From positions 165,621 through 229,620 of the forward strand of contig JAAOMT010000741.1 in assembly GCA_016748015.1 (NCBI GenBank): a stretch of 64,000 bases of DNA, given 5' to 3'. This document shows, in pieces, positions 1-12,870 of the stretch. The notes below the pieces were generated by a model. That model saw only the letters and a list, made by a program, of their open reading frames with translations. It did not search any database and was not told the DNA's origin. Position 1 is the stretch's first letter. The number at the start of each line of letters is the position of its first letter. The translations under genes were made by a program, and so were the position numbers. The DNA is from Geosiphon pyriformis (taxonomy: Eukaryota; Glomeromycota; Glomeromycetes; Archaeosporales; Geosiphonaceae).

Positions 1-1
1 A

Positions 2-358
2 ATTAATTACTGTTATTATCAACTAGGAAAGCACTTGAACATACAAACATTATACTCAAAAGACTCAACTAGAGTGTTTGACAAAACAACTATCCAACTA
101 TTAGAACCTTTCATTGAAAAAACCAACACTACATTCCATTCAAAAACAGTTTACAGAATTTTCAAAGCATTTGAAAACTGTCACAAATTATTGTTGGACC
201 CAACCATGAACATAATAACAACCAACAGTATTGGACGACTTACCAACTCGCAATTTCAAGAATTACAACAACAAATTAATAACACAGTATTGAACCACTA
301 TAGTAACTTAGAATTTAATGAAGAAATTAACTTCGATTTCGATGGAGCTCAATCTTGA
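2..358 (+). CDS. Unassigned partial reading frame at window edge
   Basis: This frame is open from the first bases of the window to a stop at 358, so its start lies outside the window. It encodes about 118 residues, rich in Asn, Gln and Thr, with no domain I recognise. It is followed directly by a dispersed repeat (382-614) and by AT-rich desert, so it may be the tail of a mobile-element protein rather than a host gene. There is no in-frame ATG near the edge to mark a start. The base composition is less extreme than in the desert that follows, so it is either young or under selection. Confidence 0.25.
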   Translation: MNYCYYQLGKHLNIQTLYSKDSTRVFDKTTIQLLEPFIEKTNTTFHSKTVYRIFKAFENCHKLLLDPTMNIITTNSIGRLTNSQFQELQQQINNTVLNHYSNLEFNEEINFDFDGAQS

Positions 359-381
359 AAGGAGTGGATAATGTTACGGTT

Positions 382-614
382 TAAGAATTTAGCAAAAAGA
401 ATCATAAAAATAATACAAACTATTCAATCATAATATAACACAGTAATAATCTTAGAAAGGTAATGATTAACATAGTAGCAAATACCATCTTGCGATAGTG
501 GCAAGCACCAGTTCACAATAGCAGCCAACACCAACTGGTGATAGCAGCAAGCACCAGGTTGAAATATCAAAAAGAAAGTATTTTCTCGTAGAACTACAAA
601 CATGTATATATACA
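382..614. repeat. Dispersed repeat R1, copy 1
   Basis: This stretch aligns along its whole length with 38404-38637 in the same orientation. Shared blocks include the CAATCATAATATA start and the GGTTGAAATAT region. Inside it a short unit around AGCAGCAAGCACCA is repeated imperfectly two or three times. Copy 1 keeps C and G at many sites where copy 2 has T or A. The element type is not known. Confidence 0.7.
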
Positions 615-3320
615 GTAGTTTTAATATTGGGAAAGAATCAATCAAGTAATAAAAATCATAACTTATCAAGCAATAGATCCAATTTTATCCAACAAACTCC
701 ACTTTAAATCATACTTTCAAATTAAATATCCCAAGAAACCTTTAAAATCAAAAAGAAATGAAAAAGAATATTTAAAACTGAACTATCACAACCCAAAGTA
801 TTAAGAAACTTACTTGTATTATTTATTGAATGAAACTATCATTCATCAACTGAATCCCTTGGAAGAATAATCCTTGATCAAGATTATTCACGTTGTTACT
901 AATTGATAAAAGCTTTATTGTGAAAATTAGAAAAGCGCTAAAGACCATTAACATTCTGTGTTTCTAGATTAGAGAAACACATCAGACAATTGCAAGGATA
1001 GCCTCAGAGAAGAGCCCAGACAGTGGGTAGATTTCAGTTCAGCCTCTGAGAAGGAGTACATAAACACACACAACAATCAAGAATTAAAGAATAACTTACA
1101 TCGCAACAGTAAAAAGAAAGCCTTCAGTGTAACAGTGACATTATCACACAAATAGAATTGAGGAACTCACGAAAGACTGATTGCAATTAAAGCGGGATAT
1201 CAGCAATTAAATATAACAAGAAAACCATCCCGTAACAGAGGTAAGAGAGAAAGAAGTTTTTTTTAAATTTTTTTAATATTAAATTTTTTTTATATTAAAA
1301 TTATTATTTATTACATAATTGTAATTTTATAAAATAATATATTATAATATATTATTTTTGTTATTTTAAAATAATGTTTATTATTATTATTATTATTATT
1401 ATTATTGGTATTTACTATTATTATAAAATAGTACTTATTGCTATTATTAATTAATATTATTACTATATAAATTTTTTTTAAATTATTATTGTGCTATTTT
1501 ATAATTGATTAATTTATTATACTTATTAATAATTTTAATAAGTATTTATAATTGTATTTATTAATTAGTTTATTAATAATATTTTTATTACTTTTTAAAC
1601 CTTAAATTATTAAATAAAAACTTATTAAAAAATTTAATAAATTTTTTAAAAAAATTAAACAATTACTATTTTAATACTTAAATTCTTAACCAATTTATTA
1701 TAAAAATAAAAAACAAATTTATTAAAAAAGTTTAATTTTATTTATTATAAAAAAACTTAAAAAATAATAATAATAATAAATTTTATTTATTTAATCATAA
1801 AAAAATTAAGTTTTACAGCTAAAAAATTGATTAACTTAAAAAAAATTAATAATTATATTATTAATTAACAACAAAAATACTAATTATTATAATATTAAAT
1901 TATAAAAACTTTTTAATATTATCTAATAAACAACTTTAAAATTTTAAATATTATTATTATAAAATTTTAAACCATTAAAAAAAAATTGTAAAAAATTACA
2001 ATAAAATTAATAAAAACAAAATAATTAATATTATTTTTATAATAATAATAAAAATTTTATTATTTATAATTATTATTAAATTATTATTTACAAAAACCAT
2101 AATATTAAAACAATTATTATTAAATACTATCAATTTAAAATTATTAATTATAAGTTAAAAAATTAATATAATTAAATTAATTTGTATTTTAAAATAAATT
2201 ATTATTTTTATTAAATAATATAATTGTATTAGAATAGTTTATTAAAAATTTGTTTTAAATTATTTGGTTAACAATAAAGATTTGGTTTTGAAATTTGAAG
2301 TGATTAAAAACAAAATAAATTTAATTATAAAAAATTAAACTAAAAAACATATAATTAAAAATAAAATTTTTTTTTACTAGTAAAAACAATTTATTTTTTT
2401 AAATTATATTAATGATTACATGTTTTTTAATATTATAAAATAATTAATTTTAATGAATTTTTATTAATTGTTAAAAGTTTTCTTAAGAAAAAAACTGTAA
2501 ATTTTTTTAAAATTACTAATAAAATATGAAAATATTGTAATAAATTTATTTTGATTTGGTTTTTGAATCTTTTATAACTTATTATTAAATACAAAACTCA
2601 ATTTAGTTTTGTTAACAAAAATATATATGAAAAATAAAATTGTTTAATTAAAAAAAGTTGAAATATAAGTTTAATTTACTTAAAAATTTTTTAAGTAAAA
2701 CCATCTATCATTCATTATTGTATAATTTAAAGCCATTTAATTAAATTTAAATTAAAAAAAAGTAACTTCTATAATATGTTTTGTTAATATTAAAACAAAA
2801 GTTATTAAATTTTGCTAAAAATGATAATTTAATTAAAGATTTTTTGTTATTTTTTAAACCACTTTTCAAAACAAATATATTAGATATAAATGCTTTTATA
2901 TTTGTTTATATTAATTTATAAGTTATATTTTTGTTTAAAATTTTGATTTTTATAAATAATTCTGTTAAAAATTTTAGCTTTTTTAATATTATTGGTAATA
3001 TTACTCTCTATTTTTTTAATATTAATTTGAGTATAGATATTAAGATCTATAATTTGCTGTTTTTTACTTTGGTTAAGATTTAAATTATTGTTTTAATATT
3101 TAAATATACTTTAATATCATTTAATATTACAATTTTTTTAAATAGTTAAGTATTTTTAAATGCTTATAAGACTAAATTATTGTTAAAAATACTTAATTTT
3201 TACAATAATTGTTAGGTAAAGTATTATTATATTAGAAATTTGGTTAAGTATAAAAATATTTTTATAAAATAATAAAAATAAAAAACTATTTTAATAAATA
3301 TTAAAGAAATTTTTTGATGG
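615..3320. other. Gene-free AT-rich desert
   Basis: No supportable gene. From 615 to about 1255 the composition is moderate with no long frame; this may be old element sequence. From about 1256 to 3320 the DNA is almost only A and T, with poly-A/T runs and a short (TTA)n run near 1378-1407. Both strands are full of stops. It looks like heavily mutated repeat DNA. Confidence 0.7.
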
Positions 3321-4254
3321 TATTACAAGTAATTATTTGGGGTTTTAAATCAAATAACAAACCCATAACTTGGTGCTCAATTGATATAATTGGTATTGGT
3401 ATCTCTGAAGGTGTTGTTTTATTTAAAAGTTTGGTGGATCTGAAGGTTTTGTTGTGAAGTTTTTTGTATAATGGATAGAGATTCAGTGGTAATAGTAGTA
3501 GTTTTCCTGGAGTCGCAATTATGCCCAATTTCTTTCTCAGCTTGGCAGCTGGATTTATTCTGACAGTCGTGCCCTTCTGATAAGCTATCTGTTAGTATAT
3601 ATAATTCTACTCTTATTTCTGGGTCTTTTACCAGGCTATCTTTGATGTTAATAACTCAGCACTTAATCCTTTTAATCAATTAGTAAACAACAAAAGAAAA
3701 TAAAATAAAGAAAAATAAAAGAAAATAAAGAAATAAAGAAAATAAAATAAGAAATAAGTGTTCTGTTAATAGGCATAATCAAGAACTATTGTGCTAACAG
3801 ATTAATTAGTGGATAATAACATTAATATGGAAGTGATTTCACTTCAAGTTATAGTATTCTATCTTTTAAAGGAAGAATATTTAATAATTATGATCTGTGA
3901 GTCTAATTGACTCTGAGAGTCCTACTGACTCTCAGTCTTCTTAACTTTGAGCCTAATTGACTGCCTAATTTTTACTTTTTTAGCTTTTGATACTACTGTT
4001 ATATATATATAATTGAGATTCCTCAATTTCTCAATTTTTCACACCAGGAATCCTGGAATTCCTGGAATCCTGCAATTCCTTTGAGAAAAATTCTGGAATT
4101 CTGGAATCCTGCAATTTCTCATACAAGAATCCTGAAATTCCTGGAATCCTGCAATTCTTCTGAGAAGAATTCTGAAATTTCATATTTACTATGTTTATTC
4201 TAATTGGCTAATTTATGTACTAATATTTAATTTCTATATTCTATGAGTAACAAT
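3321..4254 (-). mobile_element. Solo LTR, least decayed of three copies
   Basis: The sequence aligns with the two LTRs of the element at 44552-49324. Shared blocks are the TATTACAAGTAATTATTTGG edge, the AACAAATAACAAAC block, the CTTTTACCAGGCTATC block, the TTTTAATCAATTAGTAAACAACAA block and the CTATGAGTAACAAT edge. No partner LTR lies nearby, so it is a solo LTR. Read on the minus strand it begins TGTTACTC, matching the usual TG start. The middle (about 3900-4180) has short tandem units of the CTGGAATTCCTGGAATCC type that the other two copies lack. I saw no clear target-site duplication. Confidence 0.72.
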
Positions 4255-4954
4255 GATTAATAATAAAATAATTTTTATAATATTTATTATTTTATTAGAT
4301 TAATAAATAATACAGTTAATTATTTTTTATAAAAAACAAGTTTTGGTTTTAAAATTATAAATTTTTTACTTATTAGTAATATTAATTGATATTATATTGT
4401 TTTAATTTAATATTTTAATTTTTACATAATTATTAAATTTATAAACAAGTTTATTATTGGTCTATATATATATTTAATAAAAGCTTTTCATAAAAAATTG
4501 TCTATTACTGTTAAAAAATACCTATATAATAACAAATATTTAAGTATATTGTGAGAAAATAGAGTTTTTAAATTATGTTTTTATTTGTAACTTAAATTTT
4601 TGTGTTTATTAAAAGTTGTTGAATAAATAGTTTTTTTTGATATTAGTTTGTATATAGTCTTATATAAAAAGTTTATTTTAATAATTAATTGGTAAAAACT
4701 AAAGTAGTTTTTATTAATATTAAGATTACTATATTAAAATTGGTTAATTTTGTACATGATTAATCAATTTAAAACTGTATACAATAAGAGTTTATTATAT
4801 AATAAAAATTTAATATATGTTAATATATATGGTTTTTTAATTATAATATTATGTAGTATTATATATTTATTAAGAATAGATAAGAATTATGCTATTAATT
4901 TTGAATTAAAAATTAGTTATTTGTTTTTTTAATATAGTAAATAATATCTTAATT
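4255..4954. other. AT-rich desert
   Basis: No gene can be supported. A 60-codon open stretch at 4750-4932 is made only of AT-rich codons, lies between repeats and looks like chance. Probably decayed mobile-element sequence. Confidence 0.6.
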
Positions 4955-5183
<229 letters not shown>

Positions 5184-5204
5184 GAACTCATAATAAATGC
5201 CAAA

Positions 5205-6413
5205 AAAACTGAAAATACTCTTATTCGTACATTATCAATTAAAAATATATCCAAATTATCTTCAAAAACAACTCTTAAAATGATGGATGGGATTGGCCAG
5301 ATTTGCTTTTAATACAGTAATGAGATGGAGCAAAAAACGTCAAATTAGAAGAGATTATTGAAGGGGTTGGTGAACAAAAGTTTTATTCGGTTAGGGATAC
5401 TTTTTACCAAAATTGTTTAAGTTTAGCTCCTGTCAATATTATAGATGAAGTTATTAAACGTAATACACAGTGACAACAAAATGCAACAATACATCATTTT
5501 TCTTTTTGTTCTCGTAAAGCATTACATCAAACTATTACAATTCATATGTTCAAAATTTTTTTCAATAAATCATTTTTTTGTTACTTTTCTTCACACTTCA
5601 TCAATCGTATCAATACAAGTTTGTTTCCAGTTTAAATAATAATAATAATGAAAATTCATTATGGCCTTTACAATTTGAAACAAAGTACAAAAACAACAAA
5701 TGGCTCTTTCTACACAAAATTACATGTGATAGCAAGCTTGCCTGGGTTTATGAGATAGAAAAACAAGTCCACGAAACCCAAGTGGATAGGTTTATTCATC
5801 CAGTCTCTATTGATCCTGAAATTCATACACCTTTTACATGGTATTGTCCTACTAAAGGAATAAGTAAAATTGGTCAAACATGATATTAGACGTATTATTC
5901 GTATTTGCATCTACATGATCAATTTAATATCAAAAAAAAAATAAGTTAATACAATCAACTTCTAAACGCAAAAAGAAGAAAGCTAAAAGGCTTGATAAAG
6001 CAATAGCATGTATCCAACGAAAAATTAAATGAAAATTCATAGAAAATCTATTGCTTTTTTTACCCATGAATTCGATGCCATCATCATTCCACCGTTCGAG
6101 GTATCTAATATAGTGAATCTGAAAAACACGAAAATCAGTCCGAAAAATGCTTGGCTGGGCACATTATCGATTTCGACAATGTTTAATAGCCAAAAGCAGA
6201 GGGAATTAAGAATTCATGTTATTATCCAAAATTAAAAGCTTATACGTCCAAGACTTGTAGTTGGTGTGGGAACATCCAAAACATCGAAGGATCTGCGATA
6301 TATAAATGCCGAAATTGTAAGACTGTTATGGATAGAGATGAAAATGGCGTTCGGGGAATTTTTCTCCGGAGATCATGCAGGAAAATAGTAGCAATGCTTA
6401 ACATTGTTTATTA
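5205..6413 (+). pseudogene. Broken Fanzor (TnpB-like RNA-guided nuclease) gene
   Basis: Frames broken by indels and stops spell the C-terminal half of a TnpB/Fanzor protein. At 5578-5883 is SIDPEIHTPF, matching RuvC-I (DPGxRxPF-like), followed by KIGQ. A frameshift near 5883 continues as HDIRRIIRICIY. At 6029-6130 is IIIPPFEVS, the RuvC-II Glu. At 6238-6413 is TSKTCSWCGN, then YKCRNCKTVMDRDENGVRGI: the CxxC...CxxC zinc ribbon and the RuvC-III Asp. All three catalytic acids survive but sit in different frames, so the gene is dead as written. The N-terminal half (5205-5570) is scrambled. Fanzors are eukaryotic homologues of transposon-encoded TnpB, guided by an RNA made from the element end. 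A shortened copy lies at 37345-37682 on the minus strand. Confidence 0.85.
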
Positions 6414-7028
6414 TTGATATATATATATATATATTATAATCAATCCGGAGTTAGTTTAAAAATGATGAAATGGGGCGAAGAGATTGTACACAGAAAGCAT
6501 CATCTGATCAAAATTTTTTGTAAGCTGAATATCAATTTATCTTTTTGATGAAAAAGCTTTTTTACGACAGCTTCCCACAAGAGGTTCAAATAGTTAAAGA
6601 ATTAATCCTCTTTTGAATTCTTGTCTGGCTATAAATTATAAAACAAAGAACGTGATATTCTTTTAATAGGATTGTTTTAGTTAGCTTGGGAATTTTGATA
6701 ATCTTCAAATTCCCTATTCAAGGCAATCCCCGATGATCATTGTGAAGCTCACTATTAAAAATTTGGCGTCATAAACTGATTCTAAAACATCATAATAAAT
6801 TACGTGTATATATCTGTAGATACCTTTTATTTTAAAAGGCGCGCTCCCTTGTCTTACCTCGCATTGTTGGCTCTTCGTTAATAATTAAGTGGCATTCTTT
6901 GACATAATTAGCCCCTTATTTTTCTTCCTCTATTTTATATAGGATTAGTGATTCGCTTTTTTCCTTGTTTTTTTTTTCTATTAAAGTTACGAACATTTTT
7001 CTTTAGTTTTTATATCGGTTTAATCATA
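6414..7028. other. Intergenic; upstream of protease gene
   Basis: No gene seen. A (TA)n run lies at about 6417-6435. The first 30-40 bases after the Fanzor relic still resemble the sequence beyond the other Fanzor copy, so the element may end near 6450. The remainder should hold the promoter of the protease gene; I recognise no defined promoter motif. Confidence 0.5.
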
Positions 7029-8780
7029 ATGATACTTAAGGCATTCCTGACCACTTTCTTCCTTTCGTCAGCTCTCGCTGTTCCTTTTTATTCGGACCAA
7101 AAATCAATACAGCTCGCCCCATTGATTTCTTCAACCGAAGCTAAGGTCATTCCTAACCGATACATTGTGGTCTTCAAAAACGACCTTGAAAAAGAGAAAA
7201 TTCAATTTCATCATACTTTTGTTGGCCACTGTGTTACTGAAGAGAAAAAAACTTTGGCTAAACGCAGTGACGGTTTCATGAAAAAATTGATATCTGGTAT
7301 CGAACATACTTATGACTTTACAAACTTTAAAGGCTACGCCGGTCGATTTACCGATGATGTTTTGCAAAAAATACGAGAAAGTGATGAGGTAAATTAAAAG
7401 TTATTTTAACTGGCAAATTTAAATAAAGTTCTTGAAAAAAGATAAAAAGTCAATTTTTTACCTTTGACCTTATCTGATTAATTGATTCTGTAAACTATAA
7501 TCGATTATTCTTAAATTATTGCTTTTTTATAGGTAGACTACGTGGAAAGGGATCAAACCGTTCACACCACTGAACTACAGAAAAACGCACCATGGGGTTT
7601 ATCTCGTATCTCCCATCGTGCTTCTTTGACTTTTGGCACTTTCAACAAATATCCCTACCACGAAACTTCAGGAAACGAAGTTGCTGTATACATCATTGAT
7701 ACCGGTATCAATATCAATCACACTGATTTCGAAGGCCGTGCCTCATGGGGTATTACAATTCCTGACGGCGATGAGGATATTGATGGGAATGGACATGGTG
7801 AGCATCTTTAATTTATATCTAACACATGATTAAATAGAATCCCCAATATCGAATGGTTTTTTATCAATATCCATTTTTTCCTTTTAGGTACTCATGTTGC
7901 CGGTACTATTGCTGGTAAACGTTATGGTGTCGCCAAGAAGGCCAAGGTTATTGCAGTAAAAGTATTGCGATCAAACGGCTCTGGAACCATGGCCGATGTT
8001 ATCAAGGGTGTCGAATGGGCTGCCGAAGCTCATCAGGAATCTGTTGCTAAAGCCACCCAGGAAGGAAAGCCACACAGGGGATCAAGTGCTAATATGAGTT
8101 TGGGAGGTGGTAGAAGTCGAACATTGGATGCCGCTGTCAATGGTGTATGTATAAAAAGCCTGGCGTTGCGATTTATTACTCGAATGCTTAATTCCCCCAT
8201 GATTGTTTAAATTATTTTATTTTTTGACCATTTTCGCTTTAGGCTGTCGATGCTGGTCTTCATTTTGCAGTTGCTGCCGGAAATGATAATCGTGATGCCT
8301 GTGATTATTCCCCAGCCGCCGCTGAGAAAGCGATCACTGTCGGTGCTTCTACAATTGAAGATGAACGAGCCTGGTTCTCAAATCATGGATCGTGTGTTGA
8401 CGTTTTTGCGCCGGTATTTAAAGATTCTAAAAAAAAAAAACTACTTCTAAAGCCCGTTCTTTTCGAACTGATTTAACTTTAACAAAAATATTTCGCTAAT
8501 TTTCTTTTAAATTCAGGGTAAGGACATCACTTCAACCTGGATTGGTTCAAATGTTGGGACCAATACGATCTCTGGAACTTCAATGGCCTCTCCTCACGTT
8601 GCTGGCTTGATCGCCTATTTCCTCTCAATTCACCCCGACTCTCAATCGGAATTTTTTGCCGGTGAATTGACCCCCAAAGAACTCAAAGATAAAATCTCAG
8701 CCTTGTCAACCAAAGACACCCTTAATAAGATTCCCGCCAACACCCATAACTTATTGGTGTTCAACGATTACCAAACATAA
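7029..8780 (+). CDS. Secreted subtilisin-like serine protease (S8, proteinase K type)
   Basis: Five exons: 7029-7388, 7533-7797, 7888-8144, 8243-8413 and 8517-8780, all with GT-AG borders. They give about 438 residues. The start ATG at 7029 begins a clear signal peptide ([19 protein letters not shown]). Residues about 45-120 form an I9 inhibitor propeptide ([10 protein letters not shown] ... GYAGRF). The S8 domain follows with the full triad: Asp in YIIDTGINI, His in GNGHGTHVAGT (made by joining exons 2 and 3) and Ser in [12 protein letters not shown]. It should be exported as a zymogen and mature by self-cleavage of the propeptide. A secreted fungal protease or a vacuolar proteinase B relative are both possible; the absence of a C-terminal extension favours the secreted type. 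Confidence 0.9.
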
Positions 8781-9328
8781 ACATAATAGTAATTATTCAA
8801 AACCTTGAAAGATTAGAGACCAATTTTAATATTAAATTGGTGGTTAAAGGTCTACACATATAGTTTTCAAAACCCCTTTTTGAATCTCCTTTGCGAACAG
8901 CATAGTTCTTTATCTCGTGACAATCATTACTATTATTACTTATATATATACATTCAGTTGTGAATATCTTATCTCTGAGGCTTCTAAATCATCATTTCTT
9001 CCTTGCAATGAAATAAATCCAGGAATTTCAAAATTTGGTAGTTCAAAGTCACATCTTTGTCCTATATATATCAATGAAATTTTTGGGTTAGGATGCATCA
9101 AGTCTTTGCACTCTATAAAACGAATCTAGTAGTGTTTGATTTTTGTCCCACGATCAAGACTTTTAGCTAAGAAATTATTAACAAGAGAATGTTGAGACAA
9201 ATCATAGAATTTAGAAAACTGTTGAACATTCATTTTAATTACCTTTCAGCAGCTAAGAACAGTAGCACAATACAAGCTGGGTGACTGAGAACTTAAAGTG
9301 GAAAAATTTAAAAGGGATACCATCTAAT
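8781..9328. other. Intergenic between protease and HAD gene
   Basis: No gene can be supported. A 70-codon open stretch at 8917-9129 has no recognisable features. It should hold the 3' UTR of the protease gene and the promoter of the next gene. Confidence 0.5.
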
Positions 9329-10628
9329 ATGGGAAGCAGAAAGCTGCATTTATTGCAGAAAACGGCCAAGAGACTCCCAGCGAGGTAAATTCCAAAGAAA
9401 ATTTGCGGGAAAAGAAATTATCCCAGTGTTTATTAATTGTCAAAAATTGCAAGCTGCTAGAGGAACTCTTTCTAAATCCCAAGGAAGTCGTGATTCTTTG
9501 TCAGCTCGAAAGTTCTACTCCAGTAATACTTTTCTAATGAGTCAAAAGTTAGCTCATAGGACTTACAGCTCAGAACTGGAAATAGAAGATTCTCTGGAGC
9601 CTTTCATGGAAACTCGTAATCACGTCGATACTGTCTCGGTAAAAATTGCGAGGCATGATATTAAAAAAATAGAGGATCAGGAAATAATTGAGGAAATTAT
9701 TTTAAAAGATTCCTTGAAGATTGAACACATTAATGACGCCTCTGAAGAAATATCGCGGGAGCTAGTGATCACGGATACAAAGGAGAAGAAATACTTTATT
9801 TCGAATAGCCACAAGGATATTAGGGATACTATCAATTTAACCAGTAAAACGATCCAAATTGCTTCGCGGGAAATAAGCTCAACAGGCTTAAATATAAATG
9901 AAATTGATATATCTAGTTCTCCTCACCCAATTTTCAGATTAAATATTTTTGATTTCGATGGAACTCTATTCCTTTCTCCTCTTCCCAACCCTTATTTATG
10001 GGATAGTAGGTTTATAGGACGGCTTATGAACAAAGGACTGATTGGACGCGGTTGGTTTCAAGAGGGACGCACTTTAGAGTTTGGAAAAAGCGCTGAAATG
10101 ACTGGTTGGGATGGTTGGTGGAATGAAGAAGTAGTAGATCAAGTCATAGAATCAATGAATGATCTGAACGCATTGACAGTATTACTTACAGGTCGACAAT
10201 ATACAACTTTTCATCAAAAGATTTCCAAAATGATCAAAACAAAAGGTCTATTATTCGATGTGTTGGGTTTTAAACCCGATTCAAACATAATTGAATGGGA
10301 TAAAATGTATCAGACCAACTCATCTAAACTTTCCATAAAACGAAATCAGTCCGCAGAATTACCATTAGGTTTCTCCACGATGGTTTACAAAAAAGCATTT
10401 ATAAGTGGTCTCCTCGAGCATCATCCTTTCGCAAAATCTATCAAGTTATGGGAAGATCGTAAAGCGCACGTCATGCAATTCGAAAGATATATTTTATCTC
10501 TACGCAATCAAGGAGTAATTCAAACTGGAACCATCCGTCACATCTCTGCCCCTGATAGATATTTGGACCAAAGGAGGGAACGAGAATTGGTGGAAAACAT
10601 GATCGCTGAGAACTTTGTTGACTATTAA
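9329..10628 (+). CDS. HAD-superfamily protein, fungal SAK (DUF2410-like) type
   Basis: The main exon is open from before 9461 to the stop at 10628. I propose a first exon 9329-9384 (MGSRKLHLLQKTAKRLPA) joined over a 76-nt intron to 9461, which keeps frame and gives about 407 residues; the ATG at 9537 is the alternative start. The N-terminus is basic and rich in Ser and Arg, possibly a mitochondrial presequence. At about residue 180 is NIFDFDGTLF, the HAD motif I (DxDGT), then NPYLWDSRFIGRLM and GWFQEGRTLEF, then LTVLLTGRQ (motif II region) and KLWEDR (motif III/IV region). This order fits the fungal HAD family annotated as Swiss Army Knife RNA-repair-like. The substrate is unknown. The family call is from recall of motif order. 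Confidence 0.75.
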
Positions 10629-10894
10629 GACATGAACTAAGTCTTGTAATACTAAACTCTAGTTTGATTTTGGAGAAACTAGCAAGGATTGCACATTGAT
10701 CTGTTGATGAAATTGCACAATTTAAATATTTGTCTCTCAACCTCCTATTCTGGGAACCGCAAGCTGAAGAAATGTAAAATTTTGATGCTGGCGTGCCCTG
10801 CAACTTATAATGCCAAATTGAGCCATATTCTAGTTCAATAATATATCTTTTGGAATATCCTTTTAAATTTTGATAACACACCATAGAAATAGAA

Positions 10895-12870
10895 TCACAG
10901 TTTAGCGAGATATAATTGTACTATGATTCCAACTACCAAGACCAACACGGAAATCAAAACCAATATAATATATAACAGGACTATTTCAGAAAAAATGGTT
11001 GATTAATTAATTTGCCAAATTAATTAATCGGACAGGATTAAAAATGAGGAATTCCTACCTGAACCAAATTCCTTGGGAATTTTAATAATATTTACAGTAT
11101 TATCAAAAGAGCCACTGACAAGCAATGCAGAGTCATGGCTAAAATTCAATGTCAATGCGGGAAACTGGTGTACATTTGATACTTTTGAAAGGACCTTATG
11201 ATTGGAATAATATTTTAGAGGAAAAAATCCAAAATTAAATTCTCAAATGCGTACCCATCACGAACCCTAAGATTTTGAGAGTCTAATATTCTAACGCTCA
11301 AATCTGAAGAAGCGAAAGCTAAGAGCTTTCCATTTTTACTAAAAATTATTATAGAAATATTTAATGATTAGTTTAAAAATATCAGCCCAAAATGAATACG
11401 ATACCTTATTGTGAAAGAAACAATGGGCCTTTGGGAGACGGCTTTACTCGTGACTTGATCCCAATTTACCAAATTCCATTTAACAATATATGCTTTACTT
11501 CGAGAAGTTGTATTTACCACCGTGTATAAAAAGCCTTCAGATGTTTCTCTACCATATCTGTTCGGAATTATTTTAAGATCCCAAAGAAATGATAAATAAT
11601 AACAAATAGTAGAAAAGTTGATAAGTTTTTAAGGTTACCTGACCGCTCTGAATTCGCATTTAGTCGACTTTTGAAACACGGGCCGATCAATTGTTTGAAT
11701 GCATTTACCATTCCTCGTAGACCAAACTCGTAGATGATTTGACGATACCGCCACAACCTGCGCGCGTTAGTTTAAATAAATTATGTTAAATGATATTTGA
11801 AAAGAATACTAAGCCCTTGATGAAAAGGTATTAGTACCAACATTTTTTCCGCTTGTATCGAAATCGATATCGTAAATTTCATCCTGGTCATAAGTCATTG
11901 GAGGGAAGGCTAAATCTAACGAGGGATACTTTAAAACCGTTAACTAAATGGTTTTCAATTACAAATTTAGTTCAGGACAGAAGAGGGAAAAAAATTTTAT
12001 GACTTCAAAAATAAATTCTCACTTTGCTATCAGTTCCTCCGGTTGCAAGAAATCGACCATCTTTACTGAAGACGGATACTTTCTTTTGTTAAAAAAGAAT
12101 GATCTTTTACACAATATCCGGACAAATAGTTTATGGCGAAAATAATACTAGTAATCAAAAGCCTAAACAATAAAAAGTGTTTCACCTGATAATCATTTGG
12201 ATTCGTGCTACTCAGAGTTTTTAGCTTTTTAACCAAATTTATTCTGATGAGTGGTGAGCGATTTCAGTTAGAACTGATTAACTCTTGCAATTTCTTTAAC
12301 GTTGAAAATCAATCCTATACTTTTTGTTGGAGTATTTGAATAGGCGGCAATTTTCATTTTCGCCTGCTTGTATCTTTTCTTTCTTGCTGTTAATTCCACA
12401 GACTACAATGTTGTACTATCAAAATAAAATTTATAGGGATTTTGATTAGATCAAACAATGTTGATTAATTTAAGGCTTTTTTTGACCAAATTAATTCAAT
12501 TACCTCAGGATGAAAGCCCATACCAACTGGAGTATCTTCGTCACTGGAAAGTTCTATCTCAGACAACTGGATCAAATTCGACTTGGAAAATTCTACTTTG
12601 TATAGCACCTTTAAGGAGTATTTAAGAACCTTTAGTTTCTTTCTTAATGTTCTTTTAATTAACATGATAAACTAACCAATTTATTTTTGACGCCAGTTCT
12701 CCCCGCCCCACCACCACCGCCGATCAATAACTCTCCAGAAGCATTGAAACCTTTAAAGCAAAAGTAGATTCGAATCTTCAATCAATATTACGATTAGCGC
12801 ATTCTCCAGATTTACCTGCACAATATACAGGAAAGCCAACATCCCAAAAAAATTTTTCAAGCTTTGGCAT
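10895..12870 (-). CDS. SEC12: SEC12-like ER membrane GEF for Sar1 (WD40, C-terminal anchor)
   Basis: A minus-strand gene of about eleven short exons. The first are 12870-12816, 12750-12677, 12608-12504, 12415-12321, 12243-12186, 12082-12023 and one starting near 11943. Visible blocks in order: MPKLEKFFWDVGFPVYCAG; the loop GELLIGGGGGAGRTGVKN; VGMGFHPE; CGINSKKEKIQAGENENCRL; WD-repeat blades FSKDGRFLATGGTDSK, VAVSSNHLRVWSTRNGKCIQ and ALTLNFSHDSALLVSGSFDN; then a C-terminal hydrophobic helix (IVLLYIILVLISVLVLVVGI) ending at the stop at 10895. This is the layout of Sec12/PREB, a type II ER protein whose cytosolic propeller loads GTP on Sar1 to start COPII vesicles. The anchor is at the C-terminus as expected. 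Middle exon borders are approximate. It is divergent from the HAC1-like bZIP gene. Confidence 0.82.

Noticed and set aside
3321-4254. Target-site duplication around the solo LTR
   Set aside because: The flanks (TGATG and TGATT) match at only four of five bases and the LTR edge is uncertain by a base or two.
10471-10884. Minus-strand frame of 137 codons overlapping the end of the HAD gene
   Set aside because: It overlaps a well-supported gene on the other strand and has no motif; it also ends before the SEC12 stop.
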